A DNA stretch of 64,000 bases from Mactromeris polynyma (lineage: Eukaryota > Mollusca > Bivalvia > Venerida > Mactridae), in NCBI GenBank assembly GCA_032209605.1, contig JASFXZ010000009.1, positions 16,975,553 through 17,039,552 of the forward strand, in the 5' to 3' direction. The translations under genes were made by a program, and so were the position numbers. Below the pieces are notes generated by a model, which saw only the letters and a list, made by a program, of their open reading frames with translations, ran no database searches and was not told the DNA's origin. This document shows positions 24,092-35,600 of the stretch, in pieces. Numbering within the stretch: the stretch's first letter is position 1; the number at the start of each line of letters is the position of its first letter.

Positions 24092-24280
24092 GCAGTCAGC
24101 GAGGGGGTGAGAGCCTGACTCCTGATCCGAAGGTCCTGGGTTCGAGTCCCGCATTGAGGGAGGTTGGACCGCTTAACGGTCACACTCCTTGAATTTGGTG
24201 CGGGTACTGGTTAGTAATCCAATGAGTAGCAATCGAGTGTTGTTAATTTAAGTTGTAATGGCTTGTATCACAATCGATGT
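24092..24280 (+). mobile_element. tRNA-derived SINE-like copy (family A), best copy
   Basis: The head has GTGAGAGCCTGACTCCTGAT, then CCGAAGGTCC and B box GGGTTCGAGTCCCGC. A middle part contains TTAACGGTCACACTCC. The tail is GGTACTGGTTAGTAATCCA and TCACAATCGATG. Head and tail are shared with the reversed copy at 10440-10577, and the tail with 13040-13240. Confidence 0.72.
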
Positions 24281-26257
24281 TTAATCTAAAGAAAAAGTTA
24301 TATTTTATCTACGGTCGTTTTATGATCTACAAATATAATCTGCAACGCTCTTGTTCGATGAAAAATGTACCCGGCAATACTTGAGGGAGGTACCGGTATC
24401 ACTTACACGTGTTTAGAACGAAATCAAATTGGACTCTGTCTGCCATTTCAAATATTGGAACCGTTAAATTAAATCTGACTGAATCGTAAATACTTGTTAA
24501 TAACCAATGTGGTAGGGGAGTACGATGTAATTTGCTGTAAGGATGGGACATTTATTCCTTACATGAAAAGAAAAACAATTAAATTTATATCAATATCCTA
24601 ATATTCTCATATTCTTTCTTAAATGGAGTGTTTAAAATACCTCATGTCATTATCTAGGATTACTAAAATCAGTGAGCGAATTTGACAATGACGATTTGTT
24701 CACTCAATTTTATTCTCAAAAGGTACAATCCAGACCCGAAGAAATAAAACACTATTTTATAGATAACTCTATAGATTGGAGAGTTTATTACAGCGTTTAA
24801 ATAAAAGTCTCCGGGCAAATGTTTTTACTACGCGACAAAATAGGACGGAGTAAAGTTTCGAGTTAGAACTTCTCCTGTCTGGTGAAATCTGGAAGTTTTA
24901 TCTCTTATTTAGACCTTAACAAATCATAAAACTATCGTTAACAGTTGTTAACAAGAGAGTCACAGATTTAGTAAGCCTTCAATCGATAATTCATTTAGCT
25001 TCACTTTATTACGTCGCTTTTGGACCCAGAGATAATACTGGGTAATTGAACGGCGGAATTATATACTAATCCGAGAATAGAACGGTACATTTATTTTTAG
25101 CATCAACCGCATGGGTAATATCTCGAAATAGGGCAATAAATCAAATATTACTGTCTTAATTTGCGTATCTACTCGATTAGAGAACAATATCTGCCTAATG
25201 CAGCTATAAATGGTCGGAATATTTATTTTCTAAAAGTAATGTTTACATGCATCGTCTTTATTAGGACCCAATCTTCTCTGCTTGATGCTGCATTGATATT
25301 GGGAATTTTGTGGCGTTTTATAATGTCACAGACATTAGATACAGTTCTACTTCCATCTTGATACATTTCTGCCGCAGAAAAAAACTAAATATATAGTTTA
25401 TCTTCTAAACTATTGCGAATAAATCACAATCTTTAAATTAACTAAACAATAATCGTACTCCGTATAAAGACATTCACTGCATGAATGCGTCATGGGTGAT
25501 TGAAATGTTCTGCCATCTTCAAGAACGTACGAATGAAATACATGTTTGGAATAAAGGCTGGTCTTGATTTGGTGGCTTGTATTTGTATCATCGAATCATT
25601 TAATCAAATATGTGGTCCTTATATACAAACGTATGACCTTTTTTTGATACGGATATTGCTGGATGACGTTTGTATTTGAAATCTTTCAAATAGTCATGTG
25701 CCTAAATATTGATTACACGCCAAAGATTAAGCACATAAAACAATAATAAAACCAAAATAAGACTCTTCTCTTTGAGTAAAATGAACAATTATTAATTTTA
25801 TTCTACTTTCTCTAGTTGTGAACGATTGTTAATGCATTTGTTATTTTATAATTTACGTCTAAGAGGAATACTCGTATTGTCTCCTTGTGTTTAGGTGCGG
25901 CTGTGGTCTTTGTATGTGACCTTTCTTCATCGACATTAATTACCTTAATAACAAAGCCTTGTCTAAAACAAAAAATATCTTTAAAAAATATGTCGGCGTA
26001 ATTCGAAGGTTCAGATTTGTTAAGGAACACAAAAATGCCGCGATGTTACGATTGCTGGTCACTCCAGATCCAAAATGGATTTCGGTAAATTCACGGAAAT
26101 TTAGTGGATTTCGGTAAAGTAACGTACCCTTTATCGAAAGGTTAACCAATCAAGGTTACAATCGTTGTTCGGTTAACGTAAGATTTGATTGGTTTACATA
26201 ACACTGATATGCAAATAGCAAAACCATGTTAGTACGAGTGCGCCGAAAAACAGTACC

Positions 26258-26345
26258 ATAGCTTTGGGAACGACACAAGTGATCGAGAGTTAGGTGTGAG
26301 TACTGATTGGTAATCCAAGAATAAGTCCTGGACTGATTTATAAAA
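26258..26345 (+). mobile_element. SINE tail fragment (family A)
   Basis: GTGAGTACTGATTGGTAATC, then CAAG matches the tail of the family A copies. No tRNA-like head remains. Confidence 0.4.
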
Positions 26346-26483
26346 GCTGTTGTTTTTTGTTCCAAAGTCAATGTTAACTTAATCAGTTTAAAACAAAAGA
26401 ATACAATGATCAATCGGTTGTGGAAATATCTTTAATATAACATATTACATTGAGGTTTATATTCTGAGCACATCAGAGGTGTG

Positions 26484-26560
26484 GTCACGTGTTTCCTTAT
26501 GTGGATATAAATACACCCTTCCCTTCCCTGGTTAGAATTAGAGTGTGTATTGCTGGTCAT
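26484..26560 (+). promoter_or_regulatory. Possible internal promoter (E-box, TATA box)
   Basis: GTCACGTG near 26484 and TATAAATA at 26506-26513 stand in the spacing of a simple RNA polymerase II promoter. Imperfect dyad TTATCGTCACGGATTCCGTG follows near 26580. A transcript from here would contain exon 9 and the giant exon only. AT-rich DNA yields chance TATA boxes, so this is a weak candidate. Confidence 0.25.
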
Positions 26561-27119
26561 CAGCACACATTATCAGATAATTATCGTCACGGATTCCGTG
26601 ATAATTTGTTTGACATTCCTTCCTGGTGGTCAGTGACCTTTTCCTGCCTTATATAACATCCTTATACTTATGTAAAAACAAAGTTGCTAAGGAACAAATG
26701 AAACGTACCGGTATATTGATTCAGATATGCATGATAAACATATATTTACAGAAACAACATAGTCTGGTACATTTATATTTTATATAAAAGTTCAAAAACA
26801 AAAAAAAGAAATAAAGATTTTGAGCAAGAAACATCACACATACAGTGCACAGTCAAACAAAATTGCATTTAATTTGTATTTCTGTACTAACATCAAAATA
26901 AAGTGAACATTCCCCGGGTATTTAGATTTTAAAAATAAAAATTCGCAGCAAATATTCGCATGCATGCATTCCCCTAAACATTGGAATTCAATGTTGCTCA
27001 AACTCTAACCTATTATCAGTTTTCATTGTTCCGTGTGAGTTCTATCATCATCGTTGCAAGTCTCTGAATTCGTTTGTTTTGGTTATTTAACGTTTTTGTT
27101 GTTATTGTGCATATTGTAG

Positions 27120-27232
27120 AAGAGTAGATCACCCAATAGGGGTGCACGAATTAATCACGTGACAAGAAGTGCGCATGACGTCACACGATCCCGCCATACC
27201 GTCCTTAGCGGTCTTGTAGAATCGTCCTCAGG
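27120..27232 (+). CDS. Coding exon 9, candidate frame-switching exon
   Basis: Acceptor ATATTGTAG at 27119; 37 codons (residues 282-318, KSRSPNRGARINHVTRSAHD and on to GLVESSS) plus GG before a strong donor, GTGAGT. GG joins the first G of exon 10 as Gly319 and sets the giant frame. Length 113 nt is not a multiple of three. Skipping it would join exon 8 (phase 0) to exon 10 in a different open frame that stops after 26 codons. The KSRSPNR motif fits the basic Ser-Pro style of exons 4-6. A TGACGTCA and a CACGTG also fall inside this exon. Confidence 0.78.
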
Positions 27233-29608
27233 GTGAGTCGGACGTCTGCGATCCCGTTCCCACACCACCAATGATATTAATCAACAATTAATTTGTTGTA
27301 TTGCATGTTTGATATAATAATCGATTGATTTGCATGTTTATCCTCAATTCAGATTCGTTTGTATAACAAATTTTAATTGATTCAAACTATATACACCATG
27401 CTGAATACATTGATAAATGGACAATCATATTACAACTCACCTTTACTTTACTGATATAAATATTTTACTACATATAGAAAGGCGTGATGTCGATATACTG
27501 AAGATATCACCGAAACTGAAATTTTATAATTAATTCTATAATCACAAACCAATTTCTTCTAAAACTTGATTTACATTGAACGACCAATTTACATCAATAA
27601 ACCTGTTTAAATAATGTTTTTGAGACAAATAAAAAATCATACCGTAAATGCACTTTAAGGTTTTTAGTCTATAGTTTTCGTATAATTTTACTGATAATTT
27701 GACAATGACGACGCATTTCTTACAAATGCATGGACGCTTGGCAATGGTAAGTCAATTTCCAAATTAGATTGATATATTTAAAAAAATATCTTTATCAGAG
27801 TCTATTACGCTGTCATTGTTACTAGTCATCTGATAATATATTCAACGTACAAGTACATAATTATATACATATGCTTCACTGCAAACGCCTGACATTGAAT
27901 GGAATGTAACGTGCTAGCTGGTTAGAGGCTTCACAATCACATCGAAGAATACTACTAAGTGTCGCTGACTTCCTTTCAAAGCTCAAATGATACAAAGTTT
28001 GGACTTATTTCTTTTCCATATACATTCGGGCCTCGTTTATTCGACAACCTTTTATCCGAATACCAGGTATCATTCGAAATAAATATTAGTTCCCGATGTA
28101 TCTTAGGCACGTCGAATATAAATGGCATATTCGATACCATGTATTATGCGAAATAAAATTTCGGACCCGATGAATTCGAATGAACGAGGTTCGACTGTGT
28201 AGTAACACCAAAATGAATTAAAGTTATCTAATATCACTACATCCTGATAACCAATGACTGTTTCCAAAACAACCACACTAAATTACATCACCTCCACCAA
28301 CCATTGATTGATATTTAATTAATTACCGTCTGATTTATTTCCAATTCAAAGTAATACTATCAGCCTAGTTTGTCACGTTTTAAATGTTTCCCACGATACT
28401 TAGATATTCAGTCACTGTGATATAATAATCACGACGTAATTTTTGATATAATGCATCAGTTCGATATGTAATATATTGACTAAACGCAACAATACTGTAA
28501 ATACTTCACAAACATTTGCCATGAAATAACTACTTGTTTCTGCCTTAAATATACAATGATATAATAAGTTCATTTCAGTTGGTTTATTTCGTAAAATATA
28601 AATAGCTATGAAAGTTGAATTATTCGTTTCTTTGTGATTGCCATTTTTATGCAATTCTGTATAAAATATTATTTGGTTTATGTGTATTTTATAAATTATT
28701 TCACGAATGTGTTTGACAAATGACAAAATATATCAATGTTACTATTCCTTTACATGTAAAATTATACTGCATGTACGTTTTCATTCATTTTCCAGCCATT
28801 AATATATTTTTTCTAATTGATTTATATTTATATCACCTTGATTATTATTACTTAAGAACCCTAAGCAATTCTCTCTATATATACATTTTCGTAATATTAA
28901 TATTTGAAAACAAACTTACGTTTTAGGTCTAATGTTGATTAAATCACGCTTCTATTCCTTTTCATTCTGTCGACTTCTGTGCATGTAGTTGATCTTGCTG
29001 AAAATATCTGTACAAGACCATATAGGAAATTTCCGATATTTCACCACAGTAACAGTACAGCAATATGGCAGCGCATTTAATATTTGTCAGATAATTGATG
29101 TTACCACGGATATAGCACTGCAGTTAGTTAATGGTCATTTTCAAGAAAGTAATACGTAGTTTTATTGGATGAAAGGTTTCACTAGTAGTTTGTATTTTTA
29201 AAAAACAAACCACCTTCTATGCGTACATCGACTCAGTTAATTAGTTCTTCAACGATTCTGTTTTTTGAATATAGTTATGTACTGTAAAAATAGATAACTT
29301 AATGCGTATTATTTAAATATTTACAGTAATTCCCTTGAAATACGACAAAAATTCGCTTGCAACTTGAATTCAAGTACTTAATGAAAACTCTTTACAAAGC
29401 AAAAGATAAAACGAACGCGCCAGTCGTTTTTGGATTGTATCGTTATTATATATAGCATGCACTTAACAAAATCGAGTTATATCTAATACTAAAGTTGTTA
29501 CAATTTAGTAATAATAAGGTCATTGTCATTTGCAATTCAAGATTGACACTATATTGAACATATTGTATTTGTATTTTAATGCAACGACATGATTTATTAT
29601 TGTGACAG
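27233..29608 (+). other. Intron 9
   Basis: 2.4-kb very AT-rich intron, GTGAGT to ATTGTGACAG. It contains a CAGTCGAACCTCG-type MITE at 28021-28198. Open frames on both strands are short, and I see no coding signal. Confidence 0.75.
28021..28198. mobile_element. MITE with CAGTCGAACCTCG-type ends
   Basis: Left TACATTCGGGCCTCGTTTAT and right GAATGAACGAGGTTCGACTG are inverted repeats with several mismatches. The body has repeated TTCGAATA/TATTCGA palindromic pieces. Probably a pogo/Tc1-type non-autonomous element of a second family. The 65-codon frame across it is an artefact. Confidence 0.6.
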
Positions 29609-29689
29609 GATGAGACAGAAGAATCCGATGCAGGAGACGATGGATACGGTAGAGACGAGGAGGGACGACCAGATGATATTGTCCACTGA
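29609..29689 (+). CDS. Alternative short 3' end in a second frame (exon 9 skipped)
   Basis: If exon 8 splices directly to this acceptor, the frame reads DETEESDAGDDGYGRDEEGR, then PDDIVH and TGA at 29687-29689. Exons 1-8 give 281 complete codons, so the product would be about 307 residues. The 26-codon acidic tail is open, begins exactly at the acceptor and looks like a real protein terminus. The same 78 bases are also read in the giant frame (MRQKNPMQETMD...), so they would be dual-coding. No transcript evidence is available to me. Confidence 0.45.
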   Translation, partial: DETEESDAGDDGYGRDEEGRPDDIVH

Positions 29690-32600
29690 CTCACTGACAC
29701 CAACATACACCAGTTCACATCATAACATAGAACAACCAACATTTCCATCAAGTCATGATCCATTTAGACCATCAGATATAGACAGACCACCTTCCCCGCG
29801 CATGCGCACTGCAAGGTCGATGTCCATTTCATCTGTAACGTCATCAGTCAAAGTCAACTTCCATAAAGATGGTAGTCTGGAATGGAATGAAAGATGTAAG
29901 AGTGTACCTTCACTGGAACTAAAACAGAAACAAACTGATGCACCTGGTGAACGACAACCAAAGAAACCCAATATCAAAGATGGAGATTATTCAAGTGACA
30001 GCTTTGACAGCGATGATTCTGTGGAAGTCGTTCATATAAAGAGAGAACCAGATATGAAAATTGAAATAAAACAAGACCAAACAAACAGCATAGAAATACA
30101 CAAAGAAGAGTCCATTGAAAACAGGGATCAACTTTATAAGATTAAACAAATTGTTGTAGTTTCAGTCGATGAAAAATGTAAAGTCAGCGAAGAGCAAACA
30201 CCAACGCAGACCATTGAGAAAGTTGAAATTACAAAATCAGTGGAATCTCTTCATCGAACAGAAATCACATTATCTAATGATAAAGCGGAAGAAAGCGAAG
30301 ATGACAGTTCAGAGAGAACTATTACTCCGTCGTTAGATGCTCACTTAGTTGAACCGGATGCAAATGATAGATTATCGCCAAAGTCGCTCGATAGCCCGAG
30401 AGTGTGCAATCCGAAACTAAAACCAATCGAACCAAGGGAGAGTGAATATAAATCTAAAGCTAAAGATAGGCGTAAAGAAAAACTACCAAAGGATAGTCCA
30501 CGTAATAAGGAATCTACACCAAGACGAAAGAAGCGTCATTCACCTCGCCAACAAAGCTCACCAACTGTTAATGAGTTAGAATCTCCAAGAATAGGCAAGA
30601 AGGAAAAGGCACATAAAGTTCTTTCGAAGAAATTGAAAGACCGATCGCCAAGGGATAATACACAGAATGATAAACTGTATTACATTGTTGAAACAAAGGA
30701 CGGTAAAGGACACTGGGCCTCACATGCAGAAATAAATAATTATGATAAATTACCAGACATTGATATATTAAGTTTACAGGATGTAAAAACCAGCGAGAGT
30801 GAACAAGATTTGAAGGCTGTCACTAGTGGACCAATAGCGGATAATAAAGACGGTGAGGTCTTAAATACCGGAACTTTTTCGATGAGTAGTAGCGAACCAA
30901 ATGTGCAGATAACATCAACAGCTGGCAAACGGGACGGAATAGGATCCCTTCATATTACAAATTCATCTATAAAAACGCTTGTCATATCAAACAATAGTCA
31001 ACTTGACGAGAAAATTCTACAGGAAATCAGACGTGACAGTAATATAGAAAAGACAGACAGTGGAACAAAAGACGACACAAATTTAATTATGCTTTCCGCA
31101 ACCACATCAACAACTGATCTGTGTACAACAGTCGAAAATACAGACATAATACAAGTTGTTGAAAAGGAACTTGAAAAACACGAATCGGAATCAGCGGAAG
31201 ATAAAACTATAAATGATGTCTGTGATACAAAAGAAAGAAACAATCACAATGACAAAATGGAACTCGTCACGCATTCAGTTTTGTCTCAAACTGTTGAGAC
31301 GAAATTTTCGCAAACCAATCAGTCTATAGAAACTCAAACCGTTTGTGAAGGACAGACACAGACAACTCCGTCAGTTGAAACACAAACAGATGAAACTAAA
31401 CATACACAAACAAATGCGATAAAAGATTGTGCCGTATTAAGCGAAATAGCGCATACAGAGGACACAATTGAAAACAAACTCATAGACACCGAACAGATTA
31501 AACAATCACTAGAGAACATGGAAGTTTTACACGAGGAACCTCCTTCTCTTATTGAAACTGAATATTCTATAGACTTGATAACTGAAGCTAAATCAAACGA
31601 AGAAACAATAGAAAATGAGAAGAAAACCGAGACAAACAAAGAAAAAGTATTTGAGATTTTAGGAAAAGAAAATGAAGGGCCGTCAACTTCTTCGATTGAA
31701 GAAAAACAAGTTGATCAACAAGATACAGACACAAAAGGTGTCAATGAAGATTATGTAGCGGATGAAGAAACAAGAATGAGCAGGGAGATAGTCGATGCAG
31801 TTCTTAAACATATAGTTGAGAATAGGGAAATGCTTTTCCGAGAATTTCAGACTCAAAACGAAAAAGAAACATCAGTAGAGGACGGTGGCATAATTGAACA
31901 AAAAGACGGTAGTAAAAAAGTAGAAGATATCATAGAAATAGCAACATCAGACCAGCAAGGAACTCAGTCAACAGACAGAGACGAGAAACAAGAGAATGCA
32001 GATATGTCATTGGGAATTACAAGTGATAATGAGACGACAGTTTGCAAAGAACCTACCGCTAAAGAAATTTCTTCCAAAATAAAGGTTACGAAACATAAGG
32101 ATGTGAAGGAAGAGAGGAAAGAAGGAAGAGACAATGAAACCGATATAACAGGCGACAAAAAGACATTTAATGTTGAGAATGAGGAATCATCGACGGACGA
32201 GATTGGTACTGACAAAGCACAAATGAAATCCATCGATAGTAGTATGTCAGCAATCATCAAAATTGATGACGTTTTAAGGGTTATTGAGGAAGAACAAATA
32301 TCTACGGAAAAGGAAAAAGAGAATTTCAACGAAAGTGAACACGCTTTTGTAAAAGAGACAAAACCAGAAACAGACGAAACCATTGCTGCAAAAGCCGAAA
32401 TGTCGCAAAAAGCAAGGAGAACTTTTAAATCTGTACATGAGGAGGCAGCAGATGATGATCTCGAAAAGTCAGTCACCAAAGAACATTCTGAGCTGACACT
32501 TAATGACGTAGTCACAGAATCACAAAACCTTACAGACAATAATAAAACCGAGCTTATCAAAGAAGCAGACGAGCAAGTCATTGACATATCTGAAGAGAAA

Positions 32601-35600
32601 GATCAAAGCGAAATAGCACCAAATGAAGTACAAGCTTCTCAAAAAGAATATAGTGATGAGAAACAAGACAAGGATATCACATTACTGATTACCGCTAATG
32701 ATGACAGTGAAAATACAGTAAGCAACAAATCTACTGTAGAAGAAATCACTACTGAAATGCAAATCGAAGAACAGGATGAAATCTGCAAGGAAGATATCGA
32801 GGATGCTGAGAATGAACCTATTGCAACACAACAAAAAGCTGTAGATACTGAAAGTAGCACCACAGACGATAAACAGATATCCGATATTGAGACTGCGGAA
32901 TCATCCAAAGACGAAGACGTTGCTGAGAAAGACTCCGTTGTGGAGACAAAGCCCAAAACAGCTGAACTAATATATGAAGAAGCCGAGATGTCTACCGAGG
33001 ACGGTGAGCAACAAGACTCAATTGTTCAAGAACAACAGTCTTCTGAAACCACAGACATTGACTCCACCGAAGATCAAAAGGACGTATTGAAAGAAACTTC
33101 AGAATCAGTTCAAGAAGATGCAGCAGATCATGATCTCGAAAAGGCAATCCCAGTCACCGATGAACATTCTGAGGTAACAAGTAATGAAGTGGTCGCAGAA
33201 TCAGAAATCCTTACAGAGAATAAAGAAACAGAGGTTATCAAGGAAGCAGACGAGCAGGTCATTGATACATCTGTAGATAAAGATCAAAGTGAAATAGCAC
33301 CCAGTGAAGAACAAGTATCTCAAATAGAAGATAGTGATGACAAAAAAGACAAGGATGTTGCATTACTGATTCCCGCTATTGATGACAGTAGTGAAGTGAC
33401 AATTAGCAACGAATCTACTGCAGAAGAAACCACTACTGAAATGCAGGTCGAAGAACAGAAAGAAATCTGCAAGGAAGATATCGAGGAAGATGAGAATGAA
33501 CCCATTGCGCCACAACAAAAAGCTGTAGATACTGAAAGCAGCATTCCAGTCGAGAAACAGACATCTGATATTGAGACTGCGGAATCACCCAAAGACGAAG
33601 AGGTTGCTGACAATGACTCAGCTATTGAGACAAAGCCCGAAACAGCTGAACTAATTTCTGAAGAAGCCGAAATATCTCACGAAGACGTTAAGCAACAAGA
33701 CTCAAATGTTCAAGAACAACAGTCTTCTGAAACCACAGACATTGACTCCACCGAAGATCAAAATGACGTATTGAAAGAAACTTCTGAATCTGTTCATGAA
33801 GATGCAGCAGATGATGATCTCGAAAAGGCAATCCCAGTCACCGATGAACATTCTGAGGTAACAAGTAATGAAGTGGTCGCAGAATCAGAAATCCTTACAG
33901 AGAATAAAGAAACAGAGGTTATCAAGGGAGCAGACGAGCAGGTCATTGATACATCTGTAGATAAAGATCAAAGCGATAGAGCACCCAGTGAAGAACAAGT
34001 ATCTCAAATAGAAGATACTGATGAGAAACAAGACAAGGATGTTACATTACTGATTCCCGCTATTGATGACAGTAGTGAAGTGACAGTTAGCAACGAATCT
34101 ACTGCAGAAGAAACCACTACTGAAACGCTGGTCGAAGAACAGAAAGAAATCTGCAAGGAAGATATCGAGGAAGATGAGAATGAACCCTTTGCACCACAAC
34201 AAGAAGCTGTAGATACTGAAAGCAGCACTCCAGTCGAGAAACAGACATCTGATATTGAGACTGCGGAATTGCCAAAAGACGAAGAGGTTGCTGACAATGA
34301 CTCAGTTATTGAGACAAAGCCCGAAACAGCTGAACTAATTTCTGAAGAAGCCGAAATATCTCACGAAGAAGGTAAGCAACAAGACTCAATTGTTCAAGAA
34401 CAACAGTCTTCTGAAACCACAGACATTGACTCCACCGAAGATCAAAAGGACGTATTGAAAGAAACTTCAGAATCAGTTCAAGAAGATGCAGCAGATCATG
34501 ATCTCGAAAAGGCAATCCCAGTAACCGATGAACATTCTGAGGTAACAAGTAATGAAGTGGTCGCAGAATCAGAAATCCTTACAGAGAATAAAGAAACAGA
34601 GGTTATCAAGGAAGCAGACGAGCAGGTCATTGATACATCTGTAGATAAAGATCAAAGTGAAATAGCACCCAGTGAAGAACAAGTATCTCAAATAGAAGAT
34701 AGTGATGACAAAAAAGACAAGGATGTTGCATTACTGATTCCCGCTATTGATGACAGTAGTGAAGTGACAGTTAGCAACGAATCTACTGCAGAAGAAACCA
34801 CTACTGAAATGCAGGTCGAAGAACAGAAAGAAATCTGCAAGGAAGATATCGAGGAAGATGAGAATGAACCCATTGCACCACAACAAGAAGCTGTAGATAC
34901 TGAAAGCAGCATTCCAGTCGAGAAACAGACATCTGATATTGAGACTGCGGAATCACCCAAAGACGAAGAGGTTGCTGACAATGACTCAGTTATTGAGACA
35001 AAGCCCGAAACAGCTGAACTAATTTCTGAAGAAGCCGAAATATCTCACGAAGACGGTAAGCAACAAGACTCAATTGTTCAAGAACAACAGTCTTCTGAAA
35101 CCAAAGACATTGACTCCACCGAAGATCAAAAGGACGTATTGAAAGAAACTTCTGAATCTGTTTATGAAGATGCAGCAGATGATGATCTCGAAAAGGCAAT
35201 CCCAGTCACCGATGAACATTCTGAGGTAACAAGTAATGAAGTGGTCGCAGAATCAGAAATCCTTACAGAGAATAAAGAAACAGAGGTTATCAAGGAAGCA
35301 GACGAGCAGGTCATTGATACATCTGTAGATAAAGATCAAAGCGATATAGCACCCAGTGAAGAACAAGTATCTCAAATAGAAGATAGTGATGAGAAACAAG
35401 ACAAGGATGTTACATTACTGATTCCCGCTATTGATGACAGTAGTGAAGTGACAGTTAGCAACGAATCTACTGCAGAAGAAACCACTACTGAAATGCAGGT
35501 CGAAGAACAGAAAGAAATCTGCAAGGAAGATATCGAGGAAGATGAGAATGAACCCATTGCACCACAACAAGAAGCTGTAGATACTAAAAACAGCATTCAA

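Larger units (their letters stand above)
23232..27119 (+). other. Intron 8
   Basis: 3.9-kb intron, GTAATT to ATATTGTAG. It contains a 654-bp MITE starting only 26 bases after the donor, a full SINE-like copy, a SINE tail fragment, and a TATA/E-box promoter-like stretch near 26484-26560. No additional exon was found. Confidence 0.72.

Noticed and set aside
29589..29608. ATG at 29589 as the start of the giant protein
   Set aside because: It lies in the intron just before a good acceptor (TGTGACAG). Nine upstream exons join in phase to the same frame. It could matter only if an unspliced or alternative transcript exists.
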